A program made the translations under genes and the position numbers. From Sipunculus nudus (Eukaryota; Annelida; Sipuncula; Golfingiida; Sipunculidae), in the NCBI GenBank assembly GCA_026874595.1, contig CM049307.1:53071870-53135869 (forward strand): DNA of 64,000 nt. Reading direction: 5' to 3'. Shown piece by piece: positions 24,165 to 37,407 of the stretch. Each line of letters begins with the position of its first letter. Position 1 is the first letter of the stretch. The notes beneath the pieces were generated by a model. It saw only the letters and a program-made list of their open reading frames with translations, made no database searches and was not told the DNA's origin.

Positions 24165-25800
24165 CGGAATAACATTTTCATTTTGTTTGAAAAGACAGCA
24201 CACCGGTCAGTTATACTGTGTGTCTGAGGGGTGTTAGTCAATCCCTGGACCCTATTGGCCCATGCTAGATCAGGTTCGACTTTTTACCGAAACTAGCCTC
24301 TTTCACCGGAACTGACAGGAACTGACCGGAACTGACTTTAAAATATATTAAATTACATTTAATTTACATTTTCTATTTCCATATTCTCAGACAATGTGAA
24401 AAATATTGTAATACAGTAACAACACAACATAATAAACACGATAAAATACAAGGTTTTGTGAAATGATCATAACATAAAAGTACCTCATTTTCCATTTATG
24501 GTCATTTGTAAATATTTGTTCAGTTTTATAAAATCTTTCAATTTTTATGTTAAGTGGACAATTTCATGTAATTTTCAATTAAATTTATATTTGGACAAGT
24601 ATAATTTCCTCAGTAAAATTATAATATTTTCAGCATCTTTTCCAAAACAATTTTGAATATTCTGAACAGACAGTTAAAGCAGAATGACAGAATTTTAGAA
24701 TGAAAGAAACCATGCTGATTAGGCCATCACCCTCTGATCTGTTTTTGTTTTTTGTTTTTTTTTTTTTTTTGAGCAACTGCAGGGTGTGATGAGCTGATTA
24801 GGGGTGCTAATGACTGGCTGGCTGCCCTCACCCCTAGGCTTGTCACTCTGAGCTGTTGAGACTTTAATGAGTTTGCTCATTGATGCTTTTTTACTGGTTG
24901 TCAGGATAGTTCTTAGTGAATAAAGAGAAGACATATTTTCTGCAGCTCTATACAAGGAAACCCCCCACTTTACTGTGCAAAACTTTGAGTGAAACATTTA
25001 ATTTAATATTTGAGAAAGCAGTTTATTTTGACATTTTGACTTAATTATCATAAATATGATAAAATACATCAGCAGCTGAAAGACACCATCTAGCGCTGTC
25101 AATTTATGACGAAACATGTAGAAAGTTGCAAAGTATACATTAATAAGTTTATATAAAATGTTCTGCCATTGTAACATCATGTCCTAAATATTGCCAAAAA
25201 ACGATGGGCGCCCCTTGGTGGGACAAATTTTATTGACTGGAAGGGCCTATATATATAGCAGCATCCCCACAGGAATATTTGTTAGTATTTGTAGATTCCT
25301 GATGGCCCAGGTATTAAAATTAATGCAAAAAAAAAATATGTTAAAAAGAAAACTTCTCCTTAGCGTTCATATAATTATTTCTGAATTTAAATTTCAAATA
25401 TGGTACATGTGCAACACTAAGAGATAAATAAATCTAACAATCCAAGGTGATGACTGAAATGTTCAAGGCATTCCATGCATTTGTCATGAATAAATAAGCT
25501 GTTTGAATGAATTCTTACTCAAACTGATCATGATTGACTGTATAGTGAAATTTCACATTTATTTTTCAAATGGTACAAATTGTAATCATTAAACCCAGCA
25601 ACTTGATGCTTAACATCGATAGGTCCAGATGAAATAGATTTTAAAACCGGAGTCATGAGCTGTTGGTCACTGTCTTTGTAATAATATGTGTGTTCTTCAA
25701 GTCAGTTCCAGTACCATTTTAAGCAGATCCACGCAAGATATTGGTAGTCACACTTGGTTATAACTCATCAAGTTATGTTATTATAAAGGCTGTTGCTATT

Positions 25801-25816
25801 GGTCCGGGCCCGGACC
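25801..25816. repeat. Perfect 16-bp palindrome GGTCCGGGCCCGGACC
   Basis: A self-complementary GC-only core inside the hAT-like element. It lies just before the minisatellite, whose units carry the related TGCCGGACCCGC word. Confidence 0.8.
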
Positions 25817-25974
25817 CATTATGCAGCCGGCTATTCGTCCGGCACTTCCTGTGCACATGCGCAGTTGCACCGTTATGCAGAAGTGCCGGGCGCAGACTAT
25901 GCAAAGCTAATGGTCCGGCACTCTTTGAATCTGGCTCAGTACCGGTACTTCATATAATATACGCACGGCGCGGC

Positions 25975-26350
25975 AGTGAGTGCCGGACCCGCAACAATTG
26001 AGGTAATGGTTCGGCAGTTTTATCTTATGTCACTTATAAAGCAAAAAAGACACTGCCGGATCCGCATCAATTGAGCTATTCGTCCCGCAGTTTTATTTTA
26101 TGTCACTTAAATAGTAAAAGAGACGGTGCCGGACCCGCAACAACTGAGCTATTCGTCCGGCAGTTTTATTTTATGTCACTTATAAAGCAAAGAAGACACT
26201 GCCGGATCTGCATCAATTGAGCTATTCGTCCGGCAGTTTTATTTTATGTCACTTAAATAGTAAAAGAGACGGTGCCGGACCCGCAACAACTGAGCTATCC
26301 GTCCGGCAGTTTTATTTTATGTTACTTATATAGTAAAAATAGTCAGTGCC
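25975..26350 (+). repeat. Minisatellite of about 66-68-bp units in alternating two-type order
   Basis: Five or six copies built around TGCCGGACCCGC, 'gagctattcgtccggcag' and 'ttttattttatgtcactta'. Two unit types alternate: one with GGATC(C/T)GCATCAATTG and one with GGACCCGCAACAACTG. The array therefore grew as a dimer. Confidence 0.8.
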
Positions 26351-26809
26351 GGACAGGTCACCAACCACGACGGCAGCCATAGCGTTTGAAACGTTTTGTC
26401 CTTCTCGATGCTGGATGCTGTTCTTGCAATGCCGTACGCAGAAATGGAGGCTGCTTTTTGAAGCCTCATTTAACAGCTTATTCACAGCCATTTTAGCGGG
26501 AGAACGCCGTCGCTGGCACAGCACGGCTCAGTTTGGCTGTACCAGTCAAAACAAGATGCCCGTTTTCGGTTATCTGCGCAGTACGCCACTGCGCATGTAA
26601 ACCGGAACTAGTACGGAAAAATAGCTGCACGGCAGTATTCACGGGTCCGGAGCTCTAGACACTTCGTATTATAAAATATGTTTTAAAATAACATAACAAG
26701 TGCTTTATTTTTCTTTAAGTTCCGATAAAATGCAGTCAGTTTTGGTCAGTTCCGGTAATATGAACTCAGTTTCGGTCAGTTCCTGTAAAAAGTCGAGCCC
26801 TGCTAGATC

Positions 26810-28093
26810 GGTCCGTCATCCAGGCTGGACACATAGGACGCTGGTGTCCAGAGATGGACTATAAGTGGCAACAAAAGATCCTTTAATCTGAGATTTGGCC
26901 TTCTATATTTTATGTCAACAAGCCAATGTATCTTCCATACCTGTTTAAAACACCTGCAGATGATAACTTGCTGGAAATATACGAGACTCCAGAGTTCAGG
27001 CCTTGATATCAGTGGTCAATCCCAATGGATGCATGAAAAGATGGTCGATAATAGATGAATCGATATCCGCAAATTCGGAAAGATTCCAGAAATCTCGGAG
27101 AATACGATTCAATACAATCCTAAATGGCACATTTGTTTGAGATCATGGTAAATGGGCGTAGTTTCATTGACGCTATTTCCTTTTGCAATGTGAGGGGACA
27201 GGGAAACATTATTGTTAATAACTTATATTAATACATTGAAATCGGGAACTATTTTTATGGGGAAATTGCATTGGGGGGGGGGGGGGGGGATTGACATGAT
27301 ATATGCCCCCCCCCCGGGCCGCTTGTTCAAAAAGTGGAAGGGACATGTCCCCCTCACCCTTCCCCACCAAACTGCACCCGTGCGTTGTTTGCCGAAAAAA
27401 AACAAGGGATGCAGGCTGGGAGCAGTCCACAATATATAGCCTACTACCTCATTTATAGGTAATATATTATTATGGAACTTGAACTGGAGTGGGAAAAAAA
27501 GTTATAAAATGGTATATACACCGTCCACGTCTGAGCACCAAAAAAATTACAAAAAATTATTTAAATGTAACTGATGTTTCAATTAAACATGTAAAACAAA
27601 ACACCAATAAACATCAACAAATCATATATCTTACTTAAAAGATTAATGGTTGCTAAAATACAAGTATGTTTAAAATATTGGATGAAACATAGGATTTAAT
27701 AAACAGAACAAATACGTAAAACAGGTACGAAAAACAGTCAACAGAGCGCGAATATATATATTGTATGATTGACAATCTATGTAACACTTTACAATCATAC
27801 GTAATAAAATAGTTTGTTTTGCACCGCAAACATGTCTAATTTCCTCTGTATTTTTATTCCGTTAAAATAAAATTTTAAAAATTAAAAAAAAAAATTTGGG
27901 TAAAAAAATGCCACAAATCATGTTTTCATTTTATTTTACATGTAATTTTAATGTTTCGATGGAATGATCATTCTAAAAATCAATGGATCATCAACATTAC
28001 AAAGCATGTTAACTTTAGCTCTAGAAAGATTCACCTCATTATCATATCATTATCATATCTCTTACTCAATGTTGTGCAGAAGCACATTTGATA
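26810..28093. other. Anonymous AT-rich DNA
   Basis: Nothing recognised beyond a G-run (about 27274-27289), a C-run (about 27307-27316) and poly-A tracts. Confidence 0.4.
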
Positions 28094-29569
28094 ACTAGAC
28101 ATTTCTTGGAACCACAGGTGCCATAGTATCACCAGACAATTTATCCCCCCCCCCCTTTAAGAATAGGCCCCCATCTTTAGCAGCATATACTGACACTTGG
28201 CAAGCGATCATAGTTCCATCTATCAACTTGAAATACAATATTTTTCACCAAATACGGGGGCCAAAATGGTGAATCACTCTTGAGAAAAGGGGAAGCATTA
28301 AATTTGTCATACCATTAAAATGGTAAGGTAAGTGGGGCCACCAGTCAGGTTGATGAGAAAACTCTCAAAGATGGATGTACATGCCAAAACTGTTGCAGAC
28401 CAATACATTGAACGTTTCCTCAGTTAAGAGCAATTTTCACCTAAAGCAAATACATGTACGAATGGACGCCGCACAAAAACTATAACAGGTGGTGTCCCCA
28501 GCCTTGAATATGAGATGGAGGTATCAAGGATCTAAGGACAGGCACATATTCAGGTCAATACGGCAAACCATTCCAGAAAAAGGGCATTAATTTATACTAT
28601 GAAAACAGTATGATAGGTGGCGCCACCTTTCTGCCACACGAGAAAAGGGGATTCATTTAATACTATTAAAAAAGTAAGGGAGGTGGCGCCACCTGTCAGG
28701 TTGATAAGAAAACTCTCCAAGATTGAGGTACATGCCAAATTTCAGACCAATACATTGAACCACTCCTGAGATATGAGAAATTTCAACTAAAACAAAGGTA
28801 AAGGTTGAATGACGCCACATGAAAACGATTGCAGATGGCGATAGCAGTTTTGAAAACAAGATTGACGTATCCAAGATCAATGGACATGCACAATTTCAGA
28901 CCAATCTGTCCATTAGTTTTTTACTTATATAATGTTCACAATAATGTCAAGTGGCAATGAAAACAAGATAAGGACAAATGGCGCCACATGTCTTTCGCAG
29001 AAGACAAAGCTATCCAAGACCTTCAATCAATATGATTTTCACCATTTATGACAATATTCAAGGTCAAGGTCACACTCATGGGAAAGGTCATAACCCTGTT
29101 TTAAATATATATCATCTCATAACCCATACCTATGTATATGCATACTGTGAAAGAAATCTGTTCATCAGTTATTGACTTATTGACTATACTGTCAAGTTGC
29201 TATGATGGGGATATAAAACGGCACGAAAACAAGAAAAGAATAATAGGTGGAGCCACCAGTTTCCCGTACCTGACAACACTATCAAAGATCTTCGGTCAAC
29301 ATTTTTTTTGGATCAATTACTTTAATATTTCTTCAGATGTTTAAGAATTTAAGAATTTGTGTGATTTCCCCCCAAAATGGACCTTTTCTAGGTCACTCTC
29401 CTAGTAAAGGTCATGACCCATTTTTTAAAAGGCTTCGTCCTCTCACCAATATCTATTGGACATGTCAAGTTTTGTAAAGATTCGTGAAATATTGTTCGAG
29501 TTATCTCGCCTAAATAAATCTCTGCGGCCCAAACCATAGTATCCCGACTTTGTCTGGGGATACAATAAA
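28094..29569 (+). mobile_element. Family F element, copy 1
   Basis: It starts ACTAGACATTTC with a nearby stem-loop (GG-AACCACAGGTGCC), followed by ATAGTATCACCAGACA. It ends in the hairpin GTATCCCGACTTTGTCTGGGGATAC-type sequence (29539-29562) and then AATAAAA. The core carries diverged palindrome modules (for example GGTGGCGCCACC near 28617 and 28681), and the 'ggtcaaggtcacactc' segment is near the end. Confidence 0.7.
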
Positions 29570-29670
29570 ATGACTTGTTAATAATAGATTAAAACTCCCT
29601 AGAAATGTGTATTGAATCTGATTTGGACAACATGATTTGAACTGAATTGGATTATAGACCTATTGGAATG

Positions 29671-29850
29671 CAGTGGTACCTGTCTGAAAACCAACATAAA
29701 GTCTTGTAAGACCGCCTATTATGACCGCCCGAAAGCGAACCGAAAGCATTGAATTTCACCTTTTTTTAAATTGAGCGGTGTTAAAAGACCTCTGATTTAA
29801 GATCACTTTTTGCAAGTCCCATGGGTGGTCTTATTTAACAAGTTTCACTG
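29671..29850. mobile_element. Small inverted-repeat element (MITE), about 180 bp
   Basis: The left end CAGTGGTACCTGTCT is matched, inverted, by the right end (complement CAGTGAAACTTGTTAAATAA). The interior has GACCGCC and GGTGGTC arms. No clear target duplication was found. It resembles widespread 'CAGTG' MITEs of invertebrates. Confidence 0.55.
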
Positions 29851-30027
29851 TATATTTCACAGGTTTAACTGTATATATTTCCTATATGCAGTACAAAGCA
29901 ACAATACTGAGGCGACGCAGTGCACCGACTATTTTGAATCATATATATTAGGCAATAAGTGAGGAAGTAAATTATAAAAAATATGTATTTTCGCCTATAT
30001 CATGACTGCAGCTTTTTCTACCTCAAG

Positions 30028-30503
30028 CAGTGATAAAGGACTCGAGGCTGGAACGGAGTCTATTTTTTAGGGACTCGGACTCAAGGGACTCGGATTTGTA
30101 CTTGGAGTCCATCTCACAATGATAGGAACAAAAACATCCTACACGTGTGTAATAAACGTGTGCGAACTACTATAACACGATATTACAAAATAATATCACT
30201 GTATATATCAAGCTTCACCTATGGATATTGAGCTCTCTGTAATCAACCACTACAGTTAAATCATGGGTAGGCCTGTAAACTAAGTAAACTTTATAGGTAC
30301 ACACGATAAACTGAATTTTTCATTAAAATTGCTTTAGGAGGGTATTTGTTTATTGGGCTCTGACCTGGACTCGGGTTCCAAATAACTCGGACTCGAAGAA
30401 GGTGGACTTGGACTCGAACCTCAAGGACTCTGACTTGAACTCGGAGTAGTTTGAATTCGGACTTGCACGCGTCCGAAGGTGCGTATACTCGACCACATCA
30501 CTG
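30028..30503. mobile_element. hAT-like MITE with GGACTCGGACTC repeats, about 476 bp
   Basis: The left end is CAGTGATAAAGGACTCGAG. The complement of the right end is CAGTGATGTGGTCGAGTAT. Both subterminal regions are dense in GGACTCGG-type words. I could not find a matching 8-bp target duplication, so the call is structural only. Confidence 0.55.
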
Positions 30504-31256
30504 AGTGGAGAGAGTAAATTGGACATAACCAGGAGCTAAATTATGGCTATTCTTTCACACTGTCAGTTCAGTTTTACTTTATACAAATGTTTACCAGCAA
30601 AACAATCCCAGCAAACGGTCTCATTTCCTCGCATACGGTTGTTTAACACCATTTGTGGTAAACACAGTCTGTTTACAATAACAAGGCCGCGTGACCGGAG
30701 GTCCGATTAAGGGGGGCAACACGCTGTGTTTCAGCCAGCAGAAACATGTATTACAATTTTTGGGCCAAGTCAGACCGGGCATCTCCTGATTGACACGTGC
30801 TTTGGCTCAGCAATGCACACAGCCCCACGCGCTGTGTTTATGTTAACACCTTTCATCTATTTTTAACATTTGTTTACAAGAGAAAGTAATCGGTTTCAGG
30901 ACAATATTTTGGCAGGTACAGATTTATTTTAAAGGGAAGAAGCTATTTTCGTGTTAACTCAACATGCCTTATGGGTGATTGGCCCCCCCTTAAAGTTTCT
31001 TTGCAATTAATTTTACCTTGCCATATTTTAATTGGAAGTGTGCACAACAAGGAGTAAATAATTTAATAACTGTAAACAGAAACTGCGGAAAAGACCATAT
31101 ATTCATTTGTGCCATTTTATGTAGAAGACTGGAACATATATTGAAAGCGAATGAAATGCGCCATTAATTGCGTTAAACAAAAACCTAGTAATAAAGAAAT
31201 TAACAACTGGCATTTGTTTTAACAAATATTCATACTTGTAATCTATACCATGAGTA
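30504..31256. other. Anonymous noncoding DNA
   Basis: No gene or recognisable repeat terminus was seen. Confidence 0.4.
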
Positions 31257-31300
31257 TACTAGGGACCCATGGGTCACGTCGCTCAGCTGAATTTGGGAAA
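31257..31300 (+). mobile_element. Family D 5'-end fragment
   Basis: AGGGACCCATGGGTC followed by ACGTCGCTCAGCTGAATTT matches the 5' end of family D (compare 34890 and 53234). No matching 3' end follows before other sequence, so it is a truncated or solo end. Confidence 0.5.
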
Positions 31301-31316
31301 ATATTAGCAAATGTAA

Positions 31317-31338
31317 AATATATATATATATATATATA
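31317..31338. repeat. (TA)n microsatellite
   Basis: A TA run of about 22 bp directly behind the D 5'-end fragment. Confidence 0.9.
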
Positions 31339-31559
31339 CCTACGTAAACATTCTTATTGCTTCTGTCATGGCTGTTATGAGAGGTTTGACCCGTGTCTTC
31401 TTGGACCAAAATACACAAAAACTAAAGTAAAATGCACTTACAGCTACTAATATGTTGCAGTTGTATTGTTAATAAGATACTTTTGCCATGGAGAAGAAGT
31501 TCATTGACCCATTGTCCCAGATACACATGCATGAGATTATTGTAAATGCATGAGGTCCA

Positions 31560-31810
31560 GGGACCGATCGAAGATCTAGGAAAAGGGGAAGGGGGTCCTT
31601 ATGATTTGTGCCCGCTGCTTTGGTATCATATTTTCAATTATGCTGGGGGGGGGGGGGGTGCTTAAAAGCCCCATAGCTCAGAGAATATGGGTAACAGAGA
31701 CCTAATTTCAAGTTCCCAAGGATATTTATCATGGTACTCGCTGGATGTTAGAAGATTCTAGGACCAAATTTTACGATTTGTGCCTTGTTAACAGACGACC
31801 GCATCTATAG
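31560..31810 (+). repeat. Fragment of repeat family J
   Basis: Shares 'gaagattctaggacc', 'tttgtgcc' and 'ttaacagacgacc' with the larger J array at 40140-41480. It contains a G-run at about 31645-31656. Confidence 0.5.
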
Positions 31811-31854
31811 AGGTCTCCAAAATAGAGAGAGAGAAACAAGGGACCCTTGGACCC

Positions 31855-32125
31855 ACATCAATTTTAAACTCGCGCATCAAAAATTTGTATTTATGTTTTC
31901 AATAGAAACTTACCAATTTTGAGCTGTAGCTGCTCGGACATAAATTCTTTCAAGAAGATAAAATCATACAATTTCCTTTGTTATGTAGTGCTTTTACTTG
32001 TTTAGCAAAATAAATCTGCTATTATCATGCTCTTCCCTTAAAATTTGACATTTTTTTCTAAACATACCATAAAAATTAAAAAAAAAAAAAAATACTCCGC
32101 CCGCATTGATTTCTGAAAAAAAGTG
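31855..32125 (+). repeat. Dispersed repeat family G, copy 2
   Basis: Diverged copy of 8281-8530 together with the text after 15745. Because it is uninterrupted, it shows the pre-insertion state of the site that C1 entered. Confidence 0.6.
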
Positions 32126-32299
32126 CCTGAGAACCATACCTTTTTTTCATTTCGGCCTTAACAGAATTAATTTCTGGCATGTACATGGGAACTATATAGA
32201 GGAATATTTATGGTACATATTAGGAAAAACAGATGAGTGGTTTTGATATTAGGCAGTTTAAAATTGATGCGGGCGATGCCTGAGAACCATACCTTTTTT

Positions 32300-33490
32300 T
32301 TTGGCCTAATGCTTCAATGCTGGACCATTACTTTTCATGCAAATACACGTGTAACATGTATATGAACAATGCTAGTACTAAACATTTTGAATAAGAAACA
32401 ATTACACAAATTTCACTGCTGGAATTCTGGCATGGATGCACACAACACAAAAATGATTGTAGCTGGCACCACCAGTCTTGTATCAACGAAACTATCAGAG
32501 ATATATGTCCAATTTCAGACATATATATTACACCCCTCCTAAGAAATAAGCAGGGCCATACACTGTGCAAAAAATTGTTGTAGGTGGCACCACAAGTCTT
32601 GTATATGACAAAGCTAACCGAAATGTATAAATATGCCCAATTTCAGGCTGATATATCAAATTCCTCTGTAGAAATAAGCAGGCCAGACACTACGCAAAAG
32701 TCATTGTAGGTGGCGACACCTGTCTTTGGAACGAGAAAGCCATCAAAGGCGCATAGACAGGTCAAAATAACAGGCCAATACATCAAACTTACCTTGAGTC
32801 TGATGCACTGGGCTTACCATGCTTAGGTGAGAAAGGTAAGTTGCCCCGAGTGAACTGTGACAAATTGCTGACTCAAGCTGCTGCACTGAGTGAACTCTTG
32901 ACCTGCACCTGGCTAGACTGAGTAAACTTTTGACCTCTACCTGGCTGCACTGAGTGAACTCTTGACCTGCAGCATTATCTGACACAGTTGGCAATCTGTC
33001 AAAGCTTTAAATAGATCCAGGCTGAACGTTGGTGCCAAATCTGATGCAGTGGGCAGTCTACCAAAGCTATAAACAGAATGCAGCTACTGAACTGAGTGAA
33101 CTCTTGACCTATACCTGGCTGCACTGAGTGAACTCTTGCCTAATCTGATACAGTTGGCCATCTGCCGAAGCTATAAACAGATCCAGACTGACCTTTGGCC
33201 TGTTGCAAAATCTAAAATTGAATTGTAGTCACACCATTGCATTAGCTCGCAGATTGGCTCCACATGCAGCCCTGAGGGGCATGCCACCATTGAAATGATC
33301 ACATGATACTCATATGGTGATCAAATGCTACCCATGAGGTGATCACATTGTGCCCATGAGGTATTCACACGACACTCATGAGGTGATGACATGCCTTGTG
33401 CCTGTCAGCCCTGACTGAACTCTTGACATATATCTGGCTGCACTGAATGAACGGTGTTGACCTGTTGCCATATCTGAAACAGTTGGCAGA
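32300..33490 (+). mobile_element. Partial family C element
   Basis: It resembles the C 5' half from 'gcctaatgcttcaatgctgg' on, with GGTGGCACCAC modules near 32463 and 32583, the 'actgagtgaactcttgacc' minisatellite (32880-32970) and the GATCACATG repeat (33294-33395). The ACAAGGCCT terminus and the 3' end are missing. Confidence 0.65.
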
Positions 33491-33639
33491 GTTATTCACA
33501 TATAAATTTTATATCTAAATTTACAGTTATTGAAGCAGCAATAAATACTTTGATAAGACCTGGTACACCATCTGGTAATAGGGGGTTAGTTAATATGTTA
33601 ACTCTGGTTTTCTACATGTACACCCAAAACACACAGTAA

Positions 33640-34060
33640 CACGTACACACTCTTGTATTATCTACTTTATTATACTAAAAAGGCACTACCTACACTAAAT
33701 ACCTTATAAATTGATGGATAAACTACAGTAGTTAGGGTGAGCATGGACATCAAAATGGGTAATAACAAGAAGGATTGTATGGCATGTTTACCATCGTTAC
33801 TTCAAAGGTAAAGACATTAATCCTTGTTTACCATGATTAACCTCTCAGGGGTAAGGGAAACCCTGAAATACTATAGCGGCCATATCTCTCTACAGATTTA
33901 CAGTATTTCGTAAAAATTTGTTTTTAAGCACAACTAATTTCAGTTTACTTTAGTACCGTGGATGAACTGGGGTCACGGAAATGATGATTTGTAATGTCAT
34001 TTATGTCAAAATCTAAAATAAAAAAAAGTGCGACTCCGGGTATAAGACAAGTGGTCCATG
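33640..34060. repeat. Dispersed repeat family K, copy 1
   Basis: Shares several diverged blocks with 41860-42600: 'ggcactaccta', 'catatctctctacag' and 'gatttgtaatgtcattt'. Function and termini unknown. Confidence 0.5.
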
Positions 34061-35543
34061 GGCCATGACGCTCAGCTAATTTTGACTGGGTGCTCATTTC
34101 CTATTATTAATTTTTTATATTGTGTGTGAGAATAGCCTATGGCTAATGTTACTGTGTTGAAAAATGGACAGAAAACTAGATATTTCTTGGCACTGCAGGT
34201 GCCATAGTATCTCAAGACAATTAACCCCCCCCCCCCTCCCCCCAGCCCTTGATAAGATACATTTTACCTGTAAGTTTGGTGACTGTACCAACAATTTTTT
34301 TGAGTTATTGTCGTAATTTCATTTTAACATTATCGCTGCTATGACCTTGAACAAATGTATCAAGGTCATCCATGTTCAAATTTGACCTAGCCATTGATAA
34401 GATGCATCAAACTTGTGGGTTTGCTGACTGAACCTCAAATTCTTACAAAGTTATTCCGTTTAAACATCATTTTAGCAAGAAAACACCTTTGGCGCCACCT
34501 GTCTTTTGCAGAAAACAATGCTATCAATGATCTTATGTCAATTTGATTTTTGGACCAAACCATGCATCCCTCAGTGAGTTCACATCTGTGACCTTTAAAA
34601 ATGCATCAAGGTCATCCATATTCGAACTTTCACTAGCCCTTGATAAGATGCATCTAAACTGTAGGTTTGGTGACTATACCACAAATTCTTGTTGAGTTAT
34701 TGCCCTAATATCATTTGAGCATAATCGCTGCTGTGACCTTGAAAAAATGCATCAAGGTCATCCATGTTTGAACTTGACCTAGCCGTTGATAAGATGCATC
34801 AAACCTGTGGGTTTGGTGACTGTACCTCAAATTCTTAAAAGGTTTTTGCACTAATATCATTTTAGCATAATCGCTGCTGTGACCTTGAAACAAGGGACCC
34901 ATGGGTAACGGCGCTCAGCTGTTATATATGATAAAAAATATGATTTAAAAATGAGGCACATGCTTGTTTTGTGTGGAAATAAATATAAGCTGTATTATGA
35001 GTTGTGGGTGTTTAGCTTATGTATGATTTGATATTATCTTTGGAGACAAGGAAGAGGATTGATTTCATTTATTTTATTAACAAATGGAGTGCTATTGTCA
35101 CACAGATTTTGACTTGGCCATATAACTTATAAGCAGAACATATACTATAAGAGTTTAACTATTTATTAAAAATAATTACAAATTGTCCCAAATATAATTT
35201 TTATTAAAAATAATAAGAGAATCGTATATTTTTTATAATAAAATACAACTGAAATGATTATTAAAATAGTATCAAAGAATATATTCATGAATGCATTCAT
35301 GAATAATTTTGAAAGTATTTGCACTGGTATTCATTTACTTTCATTTTTACCTGAATTCCCATTCTTATGCAAGAAATTTTATAATGGAGTACATATTCAT
35401 ACATTTGCAAAGTATTCGCACCATGTCTGGTATTTATTCAGTTTTCACCAAACAATGATGTTGAGAATCCAGAATATACAAAATTCACACATTTAAATAA
35501 TGATCATAAGTACCTGGTTTTATGGCTTTTATTCATATTAAAA

Positions 35544-37407
35544 ACTAGATGTGTCGGTACGACACGAATGCCCCCGCCTGGGGCAAATTAGAAACATTTG
35601 TTAAATTTTGTAAAATTTTTCAAGTTCAGGAGGTGTTGTAATGTCAAAAGTAGGTCAAGAAGAGCAAAATGCAAACTCGATCTGTAACGGGTCATTATCA
35701 AGGAACACACCAAAAATCAGGCCAGTATGCAGGCATTGTGAAAAAAAAGTCTATTCATGTGCATTTTTCATAAAAATTTCTGTCTTTCATGAAATTTTTT
35801 ATGTTCAGGATCTGTCATATGGTCAAAAATAGGTTAACTGGGACGAAACGCGAACTCGACCTGTAAGTGGTCATTATGCGCCCACAGACCAGACATTGGG
35901 CCAGTATCTGTAAGCATTGCATTGCGAAACTAGAATATTAGCAAAACCTGGTAATCAGTTATAAATTTAAATTTGAGAGGTATGTACCATGTTTTATAAC
36001 AATCCACCAAATGCTTCCTGAGAAATATCCCCCTAAGTTTTTTTTTCTATACTAAGCTCTGTGACCTTGAAAAGTAGGTCAAGACCACCCATCTCTGAAC
36101 CTGACCAAGATTTTGTAAATATGATGCAAAAGCACTGAAGTAATGAAGTTCCTTAGTTGAATACCTTTGGAGATATCCTGCACAAAGGCCAAAATTGAAA
36201 AATCCGATAAAATTTCATTAAAAAATCAGGAATTGCAGGTGACGCCACCAAAACTGTGCAGCACGTACAGACCATCAGTCCCAATGATCATAGTAAGTTT
36301 TGTGAAAATCCACACAATGGTTCCTGAGATATAAGCTTCTGAGTGTTTTTCTATAATCAGCTCTAAAATGTAGAAAAATGGGTCAAGGTCACCCATCTTC
36401 GAACTTGACCGAGATTTTATCGATATACATCCTCACTGATGAAATAAATTCCAACGGTGAATCCTTTTAGAGATATCCTGCTCACAAGGTTAAAGTTAAC
36501 AGACGCGGAGCGGACGGACGGACGGACATCCGACAGACAGATGGACGGATAGCTTCGGTGACGACAATAGCCCATCAGCCTACGAGATGAGGGCTAAAAA
36601 CGGCTGTACATGTACATTTGTCATGAAAATTTATATTTTTCATGAAATTTTCTATGTTTAGGAGCCATAAAACAATCAAAAGTAGGTCAACCGGGACGAA
36701 ACGCGAACTCGATCTGTAACTGGTCATTATCTGCTTACACATAAATAATCAGGCCAATATCTGCAGGCATTGCGAAAAAAAGTCCGTACATGTGTATTTG
36801 TCATGAAAATTTCTATTTTTCATGAAATTTACTAAGTTAAGGAGCCGTAAATGGTCAAAAGTAGGTCAACCGGGAGGAAACGCGAACTCGATCTGTAACT
36901 GGTCAATATCTGCATACACACCAAAAATCAGGCCAATATCTGCAGGCATTGCGAAAAAAAGTCCGTACATGTGTATTTGTCATGAAAATTTCTATTTTTC
37001 ATGAAATTTTCTAAGTTAAGGAGCCGTAAAACGGTCAAAAGTAGGTCAACCGAGAGGAAACGCGAACTCGATCCGTAACTGGTCAATATCTGCATACACA
37101 CAAAAATCAGGCCAATATCTGCAGGCATTGTGAAAGAAAGTCCGTACATGTGTATTTGTCATGAAAATTTCTATTTTTCATGAAATTTTCTAAGTTAAGG
37201 AGCGTAAAACGGTCAAAAGTAGGTCAACCGGGACGAAACGCGAACTCGATCTGTAACTGGTCATTATCTGCCCACACACCAAAAATCAGGCCAATATCTG
37301 CAGGCATTGCGAAAAAAAGGCCGTACAACTGTTTGATCTCGGAAGGACGGAAGGACGGACATGGGTAAAACTACATGCCCCGGCCACTTTGTGGCGGGGG
37401 CATAAAA
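35544..37407 (+). mobile_element. Family A element, copy 3, nested in D
   Basis: It has the ACTAGATGTGTCGGTACGACAC start and the GTGGCGGGGGCATAAAA end. The 180-bp core is interrupted at 35929-36600 by element E, with A-core text resuming on both sides ('gcattgcgaa' and 'tgtacatgtacatttgtcat'). Confidence 0.78.
35929..36600 (+). mobile_element. Element E nested in A3
   Basis: It begins ACTAGAATATTAGC and ends with the hairpin AGCCCATC...GATGAGGGCT and AAAAA, preceded by CGGACGGACGGACGG repeats. The core consists of two units with 'gaccttgaaaagtaggtcaa' text and one degenerate palindrome module (GGTGACGCCACC at about 36239). Confidence 0.65.

Larger units (their letters stand above)
24272..26801. 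mobile_element. hAT-like non-autonomous element with inverted ends
   Basis: The left end AGGTTCGACTTTTTAC is matched, inverted, by the right end whose complement is AGGGCTCGACTTTTTAC. Both ends are followed inward by repeated ACCGGAACTGAC-type words. The element is flanked by the direct repeat GCTAGATC (24264-24271 and 26802-26809), an 8-bp duplication as made by hAT transposases. It contains a minisatellite and no recognisable transposase. Confidence 0.75.

Noticed and set aside
24719-24997. 92-codon minus-strand frame with a lysine run
   Set aside because: The lysine run is a poly-T tract read in reverse, and no domain or splice context supports it.
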